Part shown: piece after piece, positions 28,982 to 37,772 of the stretch
How positions within the stretch are numbered: the first letter of the stretch is position 1
Layout: each line of letters opens with the position of its first letter
Assembly: GCF_002135335.1 (NCBI RefSeq)
Contig: NZ_NEGC01000001.1
Location: forward strand, 124,001 to 188,000
Direction of reading: 5' to 3'
DNA length: 64,000 bases
Source: Acinetobacter sp. ANC 4470
Lineage (GTDB): Bacteria > Pseudomonadota > Gammaproteobacteria > Pseudomonadales > Moraxellaceae
Position numbers and translations under genes: made by a program
Notes under the pieces: model-generated
Database searches by the model: none
Seen by the model: only the letters and a program-made list of their open reading frames with translations
What the model was told of the DNA's origin: nothing

Positions 28982-29386
28982 CTACCCCACCGTTAGCGGG
29001 GACAATTCGGGAGGAGGTGATAAAAGATGAAGATAGGGAGATTGATAAAAATTTACCCAAGGATGCGACTGTAGAATATCGACTTGAAAATTGGGTTTAT
29101 CGTTATAATAAGGCGGTGTATCTAGCTCAAGTGCAATATGATTCGATAAGTGACTACACCTGTCGTTAAAACATATTTTCTGACAGTAATCATAAATTTT
29201 TTGATCATCTACCAAACTGTTCTTATTGTCATTACGCTGTATATTTGGTTGAACAAGAGATGGATCATTTAGAAATGAAGTCACATTTGGCATTTCATGC
29301 AGACACGCCGCTTCCGCTACATTCCAAATACTTTGGAATGTAAACAATAGCAGGAACATCTGTATCAGAAATGTCTTTCTCTTCAT
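28982..29386 (-). CDS. Small exported CzcI-like protein
   Basis: This 134-aa protein has a signal peptide (MKRKTFLIQMFLLLFTFQS, cleaved near AEA) and then a Cys/His-containing mature part: ACLHE, DYCQKICF, DRCSHL. Its place just ahead of czcCBA and its size match CzcI proteins, small periplasmic factors at the head of such operons. Sequence similarity to CzcI as I recall it is weak, so the name rests mainly on context. It is probably the first gene of the operon. Confidence 0.6.
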   Translation of the reverse strand: MKRKTFLIQMFLLLFTFQSIWNVAEAACLHEMPNVTSFLNDPSLVQPNIQRNDNKNSLVDDQKIYDYCQKICFNDRCSHLSNHIALELDTPPYYNDKPNFQVDILQSHPWVNFYQSPYLHLLSPPPELSPLTVG

Positions 29387-29669
29387 AGAATAATCTTAAA
29401 CTTTAAGCCCCCATTATAGCGACCATTTTTGTCGAAAGCACTCAGATTTATAGGATACGAGTTAATCTCCCCAGTAAAGCTGTATCTATAGTATTCAATC
29501 CAGCTTTCTATAAAGTGAATCATTTAGAAAAAAACAAGCCAAAAGCGATCAACTTCTTTCATAAGTTGTTTTTCGATGAACATAACAAAGGTATAAAAAT
29601 CGAATTAATAAAATGAGGCAGTGCTAATTTTAAAGAATCCAATATTGAATATTTTTTGATTTATGCCAG

Positions 29670-29737
29670 TTATCTAGTAAACCCCATTATCTAATAAACC
29701 AAGTTATCTAATAAACCAAGTTATCTAATAAATTTAA
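29670..29737. repeat. Four tandem 17-bp repeats
   Basis: The unit TTATCTAATAAACCAAG occurs twice perfectly (29687-29720), flanked by one diverged copy on each side (29670-29686 and 29721-29737). It lies in the 473-base gap between czcI and the arsC pseudogene, where nothing else is seen. Confidence 0.85.
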
Positions 29738-29859
29738 TCACTAAAACATTCTAGATTTTTAGAAAAATATTCATCCAATACAAAATGTAGCTACTGAATC
29801 CACGCTTTTAGCTTCATATAACAAACGTTGTATAAAATTTAAATGTCATCGCAATCTGA

Positions 29860-30288
29860 TTATTTAATTCTATTTCGATTTTCATCAATAATCACTTCAC
29901 CATCTTCCTTACTCAATGCTTGCAGTTGAGGTGCACAAAGTATATCTAATACCGCTTCTGACGGTCGACACAACTTAACGCCTAATTCAGTAACAACAAA
30001 AGGACGATTAATTAAAATTGGATATTCAAGCATAAAACCGATCAACTGATCATCAGTCCAATGCTGTTGATCTAATTCCAGTTTTTCGTAAGGTTCAACA
30101 TTTTTACGAATGGCTTCACGCACAGAAAGCCCTGATTTTTCAATTAAAATCATTAATTCTGCTTTACTGGGTGGCGTTTTCAAATACTCAATAACTTCAG
30201 GTTCTTATCCTGTATTTCGTATCAGTTCAAGTGTATTTCTTGACGTTCCGCAAGCAGGGTTATGATAAATCTTAATCTTTGGTGACAT
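29860..30288 (-). pseudogene. arsC: Glutaredoxin-type arsenate reductase, nonsense mutant
   Basis: Read from the ATG at 30288, the minus strand gives MSPKIKIYHNPACGTSRN, with the catalytic Cys13 of the ArsC/Spx family, then hits TAA at codon 28 (30205-30207). The same frame continues EPEVIEYLKTPPSK and runs on to the normal end (RPFVVTELGVKLCRPSE, with the arsenate-binding Arg), for 142 codons, the full family length. A single base change would explain the stop. No likely restart would keep the catalytic Cys, so the gene is dead. The divergent operon carries a second, intact reductase. Confidence 0.88.
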
Positions 30289-30328
30289 GACTTTTCTCAG
30301 TGCAAAACAGTATTGTATTTATATATGG

Positions 30329-30340
30329 ATATACGTATAT
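30329..30340. promoter_or_regulatory. Candidate ArsR operator
   Basis: ATATACGTATAT is a perfect 12-bp palindrome between the divergent arsC pseudogene and arsR, 33 bases before the arsR start. ArsR proteins bind AT-rich dyads in this place; the assignment is by position. Confidence 0.45.
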
Positions 30341-30372
30341 TCGCAATAGTAAATATATTAAGGAATCAGAAA

Positions 30373-30696
30373 ATGAATCAAACCGATTTCTTTAAGTGTC
30401 TTTCTGACGCGACGCGTTTGGACATTTTGAAGTTAGTCATGGCCAAACAAAATATTTGTGTGTGTGAACTGACAGAACAGTTGCAACTCAGCCAACCGAA
30501 GATTTCTCGCCATTTGGCTTTGCTTCGAAATCTTTCCATTTTGCTTGATCAAAGACAGGGGCAATGGGTGTATTACCGTTTAAACCCAAATCTTCCTGAA
30601 TGGGCAAATGAGGTTTTAAACATCATCTCAAAACAAAATGACGACATGATGAATAATCCTCATGTTAATTCGTCCATTGCAATTCATTGCGAGTAA
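30373..30696 (+). CDS. arsR: Arsenite-responsive repressor
   Basis: This 107-aa winged-helix regulator of the ArsR/SmtB family represses the ars genes until arsenite binds. The metal site CVC (Cys29 and Cys31 in NICVCELTEQL) lies at the start of the DNA-recognition region, followed by LSQPKISRHLALLRN. I start it at the ATG at 30373, with AAGGAA upstream; the frame is open 20 codons further but that stretch holds the operator. arsC follows 5 bases after the stop. Confidence 0.94.
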   Translation: MNQTDFFKCLSDATRLDILKLVMAKQNICVCELTEQLQLSQPKISRHLALLRNLSILLDQRQGQWVYYRLNPNLPEWANEVLNIISKQNDDMMNNPHVNSSIAIHCE

Positions 30697-30701
30697 TACC
30701 G

Positions 30702-31175
30702 ATGAAATTCTTATTTTTATGTACTGGAAACAGTTGTCGTAGCATTCTTTCAGAAGTGTTATTCAATAGCCGTGCGCCCGAAGGTTGGAAAGCTTACAGT
30801 GCCGGTAGTCAACCGTCAGGTCAGGTTCATCCACTCACCCTTAAGACTTTGCAAAATTTAGGCTTATCTACTGATGGTTTATCAAGCAAGACCATTGATG
30901 ACTGTGAACAGTATCAACCTGACGTTGTAATTACCGTTTGTGATTCGGCAGCTCAAGAAGCTTGCCCGCTTTACTTAGGCGGAGCGATTAAGGCGCATTG
31001 GGGATTATCTGATCCATCTCACCTAGAGCTGCCTGAAGAAGAAAAGCTCAACGCTTTTTTAGTGACGGTTGATCATATTAATAAACGTTTGGATGCTTTA
31101 TTTGCATTGGATGTAAACAAACTTTCTCGTTCTGAGCTTATTGCAGAAATCAATAAAATTTCAAATATTGAGTAA
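30702..31175 (+). CDS. arsC: Arsenate reductase, low-molecular-weight phosphatase type
   Basis: This 157-aa enzyme reduces arsenate to arsenite, usually with thioredoxin or glutaredoxin as electron donor. The phosphatase loop with Cys7 ([10 protein letters not shown]) is at the N-terminus. [14 protein letters not shown] holds further cysteines of the redox relay, and [11 protein letters not shown] carries the conserved Asp of the family. The ATG at 30702 is favoured over an upstream in-frame start inside arsR. It is unrelated in fold to the broken arsC on the other strand. Confidence 0.92.
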   Translation: MKFLFLCTGNSCRSILSEVLFNSRAPEGWKAYSAGSQPSGQVHPLTLKTLQNLGLSTDGLSSKTIDDCEQYQPDVVITVCDSAAQEACPLYLGGAIKAHWGLSDPSHLELPEEEKLNAFLVTVDHINKRLDALFALDVNKLSRSELIAEINKISNIE

Positions 31176-31179
31176 GATT

Positions 31180-32220
31180 ATGTCTACTTCTAAAATGTCA
31201 TTTTTAGATAAAAACCTAACCCTATGGATTTTCATTGCGATGGCATTCGGTGTAGGGATTGGGGTTTTTTTCCCCCAAGCATCGGTTGCCTTGGACAAGA
31301 TGAGCATTGATTCAGTCAATATCCCGATTGCCATCGGTTTGATTTTGATGATGTATCCACCACTGGCCAAAGTGGACTATGCAACGTTGCCACAAGTATT
31401 TAAAGATAAGCGAACGCTCACTTTATCCTTGGTTCAGAACTGGCTAATTGCACCTTGTTTAATGTTTGCTTTGGCACTCATTTTTCTACAATCCTATCCT
31501 GAATATATGACAGGTGTGATCCTGATTGGCTTGGCTCGTTGTATTGCGATGGTATTGGTGTGGAATGGTTTGGCCTGTGGTGATAATCAGTATGTTGCAG
31601 GATTAGTCGCATTTAACAGTATTTTCCAAATTCTGTTCTTTAGTACCTATGCTTGGCTGTTTTTGACCGTCTTACCACCCTATTTTGGTGTAGAAGCACA
31701 AGTTATTCATGTTAGCTTCTGGACAATTACCCATGCAGTTTTGGTTTATTTAGGTATCCCATTTTTACTTGGTTTTTTGACCCGATTGATTCTTGTGAAA
31801 CAAAAGGGATTGCTTTGGTATCAAAGCAAATTTATTCCTAAAATTAGTCCGTTAAGTCTTCTTGCTCTGTTATTTACCATTGTTGCCATGTTTAGTCTGA
31901 AAGGTGGTGAAGTTGTTAGCTTGCCATTAGATGTGCTCAGAATCGCAATTCCTTTAACCATTTACTTTGTGGTGATGTTCTTCATTAGCTTCTTTATGAG
32001 TAAGTGGATGGGCAATGATTATCCAAAAACTGCTGCTATCTCCTTTACTGCGGCAGGTAACAATTTTGAATTGGCTTTAGCCGTTGCCATTGCAACTTTT
32101 GGACTAGCATCGCCTGTTGCTTTTACAACAGTGGTTGGACCATTGGTTGAAGTGCCCGTGTTAATTGGCCTAGTGAGTGTTTCACTCTGGCTGAGAAAAA
32201 AAGTATTTAAAGAGATATAA
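31180..32220 (+). CDS. acr3: ACR3-family arsenite efflux transporter
   Basis: This 346-aa inner-membrane carrier of ten helices exports arsenite. Diagnostic blocks include [18 protein letters not shown], with the essential Cys in helix 4, [14 protein letters not shown], and [17 protein letters not shown] with its conserved Glu. It belongs to the ACR3 (bile-acid/arsenite permease) family rather than to ArsB. The ATG at 31180 follows the arsC stop by 4 bases; an earlier in-frame ATG overlapping arsC is less likely. Confidence 0.93.
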   Translation: MSTSKMSFLDKNLTLWIFIAMAFGVGIGVFFPQASVALDKMSIDSVNIPIAIGLILMMYPPLAKVDYATLPQVFKDKRTLTLSLVQNWLIAPCLMFALALIFLQSYPEYMTGVILIGLARCIAMVLVWNGLACGDNQYVAGLVAFNSIFQILFFSTYAWLFLTVLPPYFGVEAQVIHVSFWTITHAVLVYLGIPFLLGFLTRLILVKQKGLLWYQSKFIPKISPLSLLALLFTIVAMFSLKGGEVVSLPLDVLRIAIPLTIYFVVMFFISFFMSKWMGNDYPKTAAISFTAAGNNFELALAVAIATFGLASPVAFTTVVGPLVEVPVLIGLVSVSLWLRKKVFKEI

Positions 32221-32224
32221 CGCG

Positions 32225-32929
32225 ATGACTCTTCCAAATGTAGATTTAAATCTTCTTGAACAACCAACTCTAGACAAAGTTCAAGCCAAAGCGCTTGATC
32301 ATGCGCCACGTATTTTGCTGCTTTACGGTTCAAATCGTGAAGTCTCTTATAGTCGACTCGCTGTTCAAGAAGCAGGTCGAATATTGGAGCATCTCGGTGC
32401 TGAAGTAAAAATCTTCCATCCTAAAGGGCTTCCATTACCTGAAGATGCGGATACAGCTCATCCCAAAGTTGCAGAACTGCATGAACTTCTAGCATGGTCA
32501 GAGGGCATGGTGTGGTGTTCACCTGAGCGACATGGCTCAATGAGTTCTATTTTAAAAGCTCAAATTGACTGGATTCCGCTTGCCGCAGGTGCGATTCGTG
32601 CCACGCAAGGTAAAACGCTAGCAGTCATGCAAGTTTGTGGTGGCTCGCAATCATTTAATGCAGTTAATCAGTTGCGTATTCTGGGGCGCTGGATGCGTAT
32701 GATCACAATTCCAAATCAATCGTCTATCCCAAAAGCTTTTTTAGAATTTGAAGAAGATGGTCGGATGAAAGCCTCTTCTTACTACACAAGAATTGTGGAT
32801 GTTATGGAAGAGCTGTATAAATTCACCCTTTTAACCAGAGGGCAATCAGATTATTTAACTGACCGTTATTCTGAGAGATTTGAGACTGCAGAGGAACTTT
32901 CCAGACGGGTTAATCAAAATAATATTTAA
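32225..32929 (+). CDS. arsH: ArsH-type NADPH:FMN oxidoreductase
   Basis: This 234-aa flavodoxin-fold protein has the FMN-binding loop [15 protein letters not shown] near residue 35 and [18 protein letters not shown] near 100, which are characteristic of ArsH. ArsH proteins oxidise trivalent organoarsenicals and resist methylated arsenic. It follows acr3 by 4 bases and ends the operon. A branched hairpin with a T-run lies 50 bases downstream. Confidence 0.92.
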   Translation: MTLPNVDLNLLEQPTLDKVQAKALDHAPRILLLYGSNREVSYSRLAVQEAGRILEHLGAEVKIFHPKGLPLPEDADTAHPKVAELHELLAWSEGMVWCSPERHGSMSSILKAQIDWIPLAAGAIRATQGKTLAVMQVCGGSQSFNAVNQLRILGRWMRMITIPNQSSIPKAFLEFEEDGRMKASSYYTRIVDVMEELYKFTLLTRGQSDYLTDRYSERFETAEELSRRVNQNNI

Positions 32930-32982
32930 ATGATCGACCATGTATCAAATACCAGTTAAACCAATAAAGCCCCACAAATGAG

Positions 32983-33038
32983 AAGCTATGCCAGTTAACT
33001 TCCGAACTGACTGGCATGAGTTCCAGATATAGCTTTTT
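32983..33038 (+). terminator. Probable terminator of the ars operon
   Basis: AAGCTAT pairs with ATAGCTT, and inside it GCCAGTT pairs with AACTGACTGGC with a bulge; six T residues follow. The remaining stretch up to 33550 shows no gene. Confidence 0.5.
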
Positions 33039-33550
33039 TAATTTATACACACTGTCTATTGATGAACATTTAACCAAGACTCTATTTCAATATCTGCATG
33101 CAAAAACACCGAAAAGCAAATACAATCTTAGCTTATCATTCAATAAATTATTTAATTCAATCCAGTATTTATAGAAGAAAAAAGTTTTCGTTTTTAACGC
33201 CTGTTTAGCATTACTTATTGTATAAAGCATAGTGCGTAATCACGTCCTTTTGGCGACCAAATTTTACTTATTATTACTTTTATAGTTTTTGTTGCACTAA
33301 TATCGAAAAAATAAAATTAACTACAACCCAATAAACTCAAAACACAACTTAGGTCAAGAATCTGCCTCATTCGGTAAATTTATTTAGTACGGCAATCCGA
33401 ACAGTAAAAAGAGAAGAAAAACTAAAACTGCTAAAACAATGAATTTATCCACAAAACCAAAAAATAATATGAAAAACAACGCACCGAATTAAAATATGGA
33501 GTGAATTATTGCTTTTTTTTGATCTTGTAAAGCACCGCAATAAAAAATTT

Positions 33551-33593
33551 GGGGCTGTAGTAGATTAGCAATGTGATAACCGATTACAGCCCC
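33551..33593. repeat. 43-bp paired inverted repeat, possible insertion-sequence end remnant
   Basis: Two 20-bp arms, beginning GGGGCTGTA and ending TACAGCCCC, differ at four positions and are separated by 3 bases. Arms of this length with mismatches resemble joined ends of an insertion sequence, perhaps of the IS1595/IS1016 type, but I see no clean target duplication. On the minus strand a T-run follows, so it may also terminate uppP. Confidence 0.45.
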
Positions 33594-33698
33594 AAAATTA
33601 AAATAAAGTTAACTTAAAAAGATCGTCAGCTCGAATTCAAATAAACCTTATAAAATTAGCAATCCTCATGATAGAGCCATGTTAACCACATAATTTAA

Positions 33699-34499
33699 TT
33701 AAAATAAAACTACCATAATGATAATGCCTAATATAATGCGATACCATGCAAATACTCTTAGCGTATGCTTTTCAACAAAAAGAACCAAAGCTTTTACCAC
33801 AAATAAGGCTGAAATGAAGGCGGCAACAAATCCTAATGAAATATTTAACAAATTATCTTGAGTCAAAACATCAGCATTTCGAATTAAATCAAATGTTGCA
33901 GCGCCCAACATCGTTGGCATAGCTAAAAAAAATGAAAATTCTGTAGCTGCTTTTCGAGATAATCCTGCAAACATTCCACCAACAATTGTTGCACCTGAAC
34001 GTGATGTACCTGGAATCATTGCCACACACTGTGCAAATCCAACGATTAAAGCTTGTTTAAATGTGATTTCTGTAGCTTCTGTGGTTTTATGTTCAAACTG
34101 CTTAGATTCCACCCAAAATATAATTAAACCACCTACAATCAATGCAATAGAGACAACTAATGGATTAAAGAGAACTTGCTTAATAAAGTCTACTGCTAAA
34201 ACACCAATAACGACTGCAGGTATAAAAGCAATAATGACACTTGTTGCAAAATGCCTTGCTTCACTATCCCCACTAAAAAAACCTTTTATTAAATCTAATA
34301 TCTTTTTTCTGTATAACCAACATACAGCCAATATCGCCCCAAGTTGAATGACAACTTCGAAAACGCGCCCATCATCAGATTGAAAATCAATAATATGCCC
34401 AAATAAAATTAAATGACCTGTACTTGAAATAGGTAAAAATTCAGTTAACCCTTCAATAAACCCTAAAAATAGGGCCTTAAAAACTTCGATGTTTTCCAT
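33699..34499 (-). CDS. uppP: Undecaprenyl-diphosphate phosphatase
   Basis: This 266-aa inner-membrane enzyme recycles undecaprenyl diphosphate, the lipid carrier of peptidoglycan and surface sugars, and confers bacitracin tolerance. The two signature blocks are present: [18 protein letters not shown] (catalytic Glu region, about 13-30) and [13 protein letters not shown] (about 165-177, catalytic Arg). About eight membrane segments are seen. It stands alone, separated from neighbours by more than 580 bases on both sides. Confidence 0.96.
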   Translation of the reverse strand: MENIEVFKALFLGFIEGLTEFLPISSTGHLILFGHIIDFQSDDGRVFEVVIQLGAILAVCWLYRKKILDLIKGFFSGDSEARHFATSVIIAFIPAVVIGVLAVDFIKQVLFNPLVVSIALIVGGLIIFWVESKQFEHKTTEATEITFKQALIVGFAQCVAMIPGTSRSGATIVGGMFAGLSRKAATEFSFFLAMPTMLGAATFDLIRNADVLTQDNLLNISLGFVAAFISALFVVKALVLFVEKHTLRVFAWYRIILGIIIMVVLF

Positions 34500-35084
34500 A
34501 AATCAACCAAAAATTAGGATAAAAAAACGGTATCCATCATGTTTTCACCAGATTATTTATTAGTAAAAAACATTCATTTTTTACTAACTCATCACACTTA
34601 AGCAACTAACATTAAGTACTACCATTTAAGGTTTTTGATATTAATACAGCTATGCTTGGTTAAGATAGTGAATTTCTACGCTTATATGTACAATTTCTTT
34701 ATGAATAGCCAAGGTTCATTTGATACCGTAAAAAAAACATTCATTAAAGAGCCACCAATTTTTTTTGTATAGATGTACTACAGCAGGTAGCAATAATCAA
34801 AAGTACTATCAGAATCAATGAATAGGAACACAGCTTAAAGAGTATGTATTAAAAAATAATCAGGCTATTAATGAGGAAGAGTTACAGAATTTTTTAGCTA
34901 TATTACATAAATTTTAGCTTGGAGCTTATGCATACATTCAAGGACATAAATTTTAAAGTAAGAAGCATAAATAGTCCGTAGGCATAAAACTAACCATAAT
35001 CAAAACAAAAACTTAACTCGTATCCAATTCCTTGTTCATTAGCTTATTTTAAAACTTTTATAATCCAGATTTTTATATGGGTTA
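34500..35084. other. Gene-free interval with a coding remnant
   Basis: At 34822-34917 the plus strand reads about 31 codons (ending INEEELQNFLAILHKF then stop), which looks like the C-terminal helix of a MarR-type regulator, but no start or upstream part remains. Nothing else is recognised. Confidence 0.25.
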
Positions 35085-35309
35085 CTATGTGGAACAAAAG
35101 TATAGGCATAAAAAAAGACCCTTGAAAATCAAGGGTCTTTTTACATATTTGGCGGAAGCGGTGGTAACTCCATAGGCACAACCTGCATATCTATATCCTA
35201 AATTGGACAACTCCTGATAAATTGCAGATGTTGCTTTAATACCCTCTATCTCCAATAAATTTTTTAATTGTTTTAGTCTTTCTCTTGAAAGTGTTTGTGT
35301 AGCTGTCAT
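35085..35309 (-). CDS. 74-aa ORF truncated and fused at an attachment site
   Basis: The first 52 residues (MTATQTLSRERLKQLKNLL up to YRYAGCAYGVTTAS) look like real protein: a helical start and a GYRYAGCAYG motif. The codons for TTAS overlap the 14-bp copy of the tRNA-Ser 3' end at 35150-35163, and the rest (KYVKRPLIFKG...) is translated from a hairpin terminator and flanking DNA, so it is not native. The gene probably lost its 3' part when the islet junction formed. It starts 1 base after the upstream gene's stop. Family unknown. Confidence 0.5.
   Translation of the reverse strand: MTATQTLSRERLKQLKNLLEIEGIKATSAIYQELSNLGYRYAGCAYGVTTASAKYVKRPLIFKGLFLCLYFCST
35110..35142 (-). terminator. Terminator, probably once that of tRNA-Ser
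   Basis: AAAAAGACCCTTGA pairs with TCAAGGGTCTTTTT. On the minus strand it lies directly after the 14-bp tRNA-Ser 3'-end copy, where a tRNA's own terminator would be expected. Confidence 0.75.
35150..35163 (-). other. Distal attachment-site copy (att)
   Basis: On the minus strand CACCGCTTCCGCCA equals the last 14 bases of tRNA-Ser, including CCA. Flanking bases do not match. Confidence 0.7.
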
Positions 35310-35310
35310 C

Positions 35311-35691
35311 TTATTCCCTTTTAAAATTTTCAGGTTTTACGATAAAACCCAGTACGACTGTTTTTGCTTGTTGTTGAATAAATTGCCAGTCTTGTAAATG
35401 AACACTTTGAAATACTGCTAAGATTCGAACCTTCATTTCAGGCTCTAAAACAAATTTTTGTTCGCATATTCGCACTAATGGGTATTCAGAATATTCACAT
35501 TTAATAAGTGTGAGTACTTTTCCTTTCGAATCTTTTTGAACATATAAGTCATCTATATCGTATAGACTCTTAGGTAAAGCTAGGTAATAGCCGCCTCGAT
35601 CATTGGCCTCTAAAAACTGTCTCAGATAATTAATCTCACTTTGCGTTAATTTTAATTGACCTGATGTCGTAATATTTGGATTAATACTCAT
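35311..35691 (-). CDS. Unknown 126-aa islet protein
   Basis: The protein is soluble by appearance, with no signal peptide. Segments such as LTQSEINYLRQFLEAND and MKVRILAVFQSVHLQDWQF suggest mixed helix and strand. I recognise no family. It lies 22 bases after the lipoprotein gene and 1 base before the truncated 74-aa ORF, so the three are likely translated from one mRNA. A role as a partner of the truncated product, for example an immunity or adaptor protein, is only a guess from this coupling. Confidence 0.65.
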   Translation of the reverse strand: MSINPNITTSGQLKLTQSEINYLRQFLEANDRGGYYLALPKSLYDIDDLYVQKDSKGKVLTLIKCEYSEYPLVRICEQKFVLEPEMKVRILAVFQSVHLQDWQFIQQQAKTVVLGFIVKPENFKRE

Positions 35692-35713
35692 TTTTTATTC
35701 CTTTTTATTGTAT

Positions 35714-36625
35714 TTACTGTGTTTCAAATTGTTGAATTATTTTAATCACTTGCTGTCGATATGCTTGCCACTTAGGAATTACGTGTAATCTATTTTTACG
35801 TGTATAGATGACCACCCCTCTTGACTTATATCTAAATGAAATCTCACAAAGTGGTAGACTACCACAGTAAATCTTTACAGCTTCATCTGCTGGAACCTCT
35901 GGCGGTGAAATCCAGAATTGATCACGCTCAATAGAAATACAGTTTTTAGGAGTTGGATCATTTGGTGCCTTATTGGCTAGCCTGTCCAATGTTACCTGTG
36001 CTGCCTCATAACCTATTCTCTTTAAACGTACATCTTCTTTTAACTTTTCTACATCATAGCAACTCAATATTTTATAATTTTGCAAACCATTCACATCCTT
36101 TACCCTGAAAGGATTTCTAGAATCAAGAGTGGAGCCTGTACTTCCAACTTTATTAACTGGATGCCTTTTACCTGAATACAGTGATATTAAAAATCCATAG
36201 ATATCTTCTTTGTTTGAAGGACGTCCATCTTTATTCCGTATAACAGGTTGACCACTCTCTGTAATTTCAAACCTGATAGTACCTAGCTGTGGCTTTTCAT
36301 TAGGGTCTTTAGGCCGAGAATAACCAAATGGCCCCCCCAGTTAACAATATTTGTCCTACTCGTCCATCATCTACCCGAATTCCACCTTGTAAATAATTCA
36401 TTGGGACTTTTAGTTTTAAACGTGGAGCCTTATTTTCAATATCCCCTTGCATATCTACATATAAAACTCGATCTACAATTTTAAACTCAGGTGCATTTCT
36501 TTGATTAAACTTCTGTAACCTTTCTTTTTCCCGCTCTTCAGGAGGGGGAAGCATGCAAGCAGTCCCAAGCTTAAATGTAATAAAAAAATCACCTTAAGCT
36601 TTTGTTTGAGTAATTTTAAGTTCAT
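35714..36625 (-). pseudogene. Islet lipoprotein gene with two compensating frameshifts
   Basis: The start at 36625 gives a 25-residue lipoprotein signal ending GLLAC. After the Cys, a tract of five C residues (plus-strand G at 36544-36548) shifts the frame; one more C would join AC to FPPPEEREKERLQKF. The middle frame runs to a tract of seven G residues (plus-strand C at 36332-36338), where one G fewer restores the first frame: LLTGGPFGYSRPKDP and on to 35714. The intended product is about 303 aa, has no family I know, and ends in basic helices. The cause may be slippage, decay or base-calling error. Confidence 0.7.
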
Positions 36626-36642
36626 CTTTCTTCTCAGTATTT

Positions 36643-37404
36643 TTATTTTGATTGAATTAATTGGCTTGGTCTTACTTTTTCCACTTCGCTAAACAATGAA
36701 AATGTCTGATTTACATAATTCACTACACCTGAAATCTTCTCCATATATTGCATTAACTCAGGGGTTTTCTGTGCTTGAATCAATTTCACAGTCCGTGAAG
36801 GATCAAAACCATCAAACTGACAATAAAATAGGGGTTCCCCCCGTTTTAAGATCAAATCTTTTGATGTCTCATGCCATTCAAATGCCCACATCAATGGACG
36901 AGGCCAAATGTGAATCGGGAAACGCCCACCAAAGATTGTGCCGGGTAAAGGATTTTTTCGGTAATGCCCAAATGCATCGAGTTGAGTGATATACACCACT
37001 TCATCTGCTATAAAACAATAAGGAAGCTTTAATTGAAGAATGGGAACATTGGGTATACGCCATTCATTTTCATTCACCAATGCCAGCAATTCACGCAGTT
37101 TATTTCCACGGACAGGTGAAGCATCACCTAAGACATTGATGAGTGTGGGTTTACCTGACGGATCCCGATCAAATCTTAAATGAAAATCAAAAGGACAATT
37201 GATCACAAAATAACGACTTTCAAGTTGTAATACCGCTGGGCAACGGCTTGCAGATTTTGCATGTTTAGTTTGCGATTGTGAGCGCATACGGTAAGGCGGC
37301 TCAAAAAGAATTGAAGCTTTATCATCAATTAAGAACCAACCTACTTGGATTGGTCCTTCCCCAATAGTTTTTTGATCATCTTCAATTGTAAAATTAATGT
37401 GCAT
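36643..37404 (-). CDS. Unknown 253-aa islet protein (DUF6065-like layout)
   Basis: This soluble protein has no signal peptide. Its blocks CPAVLQLESRYFVINCPFDFHL, then a strand-rich middle, RPLMWAFEWHETSKDLILK and GEPLFYCQFDGFD, resemble the layout of DUF6065 proteins found in phages and islands, but this rests on memory of the pattern. The function is unknown. It is the first gene of the islet's minus-strand cluster, and the lipoprotein gene starts 17 bases after it. Confidence 0.7.
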   Translation of the reverse strand: MHINFTIEDDQKTIGEGPIQVGWFLIDDKASILFEPPYRMRSQSQTKHAKSASRCPAVLQLESRYFVINCPFDFHLRFDRDPSGKPTLINVLGDASPVRGNKLRELLALVNENEWRIPNVPILQLKLPYCFIADEVVYITQLDAFGHYRKNPLPGTIFGGRFPIHIWPRPLMWAFEWHETSKDLILKRGEPLFYCQFDGFDPSRTVKLIQAQKTPELMQYMEKISGVVNYVNQTFSLFSEVEKVRPSQLIQSK

Positions 37405-37452
37405 TTTTGAGATTTTTATAAGTTTTAAGTATTTTGCATATTACTATCTTCT

Positions 37453-37680
37453 GTATATTTAACATACAGAGTAATACACAGGCTGACGATAGCTTTGAGT
37501 TGTGCTCTTTCCTCTCAAGGTCAGCTATAAAGGTAAACATGAAAGTAGATCACCGATGCTGCATCGGTAATAACTCAACCGTGCTGCCAGAGTCTGAATA
37601 CTATTAAAACCTGTGGTTCTAAAAATAAATGTGCCGAGTTCATCCGACTCATCCAGATTTACATACAAACGCCCATAGGG
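37453..37680 (-). pseudogene. Remnant of an integrative-element (RDF-like) gene
   Basis: The minus strand reads YGRLYVNLDESDELG, FIFRTTGFNSIQTLAARLSYY, then CLPL, a TAG stop at 37525-37527, and LTLRGKSTTQSYRQPVYY. This matches, as I recall it, the core of the 'hydrolase or metal-binding protein' family (recombination-directionality-factor type) of integrative elements and phages. The stop, a frame break before YGR and missing ends show decay. Confidence 0.6.
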
Positions 37681-37772
37681 AGCTTATACATTTTATCAGG
37701 ATTTTTTTTTGCTTTTTTAACCTGTAAAGCAGTCAGTTTATTGATTCCACATACAGTCATAGCGTATAAACA

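Noticed and set aside
29670..29737. Regularly repeated units suggested a CRISPR array
   Set aside because: Repeats are 17 bp, directly adjacent, with no unique spacers and no cas genes; this is a plain tandem repeat.
23178..32929. Metal and arsenic blocks as one transposon
   Set aside because: No transposase, long terminal repeats or composition change flank the block; it may be an island but no boundary is visible.
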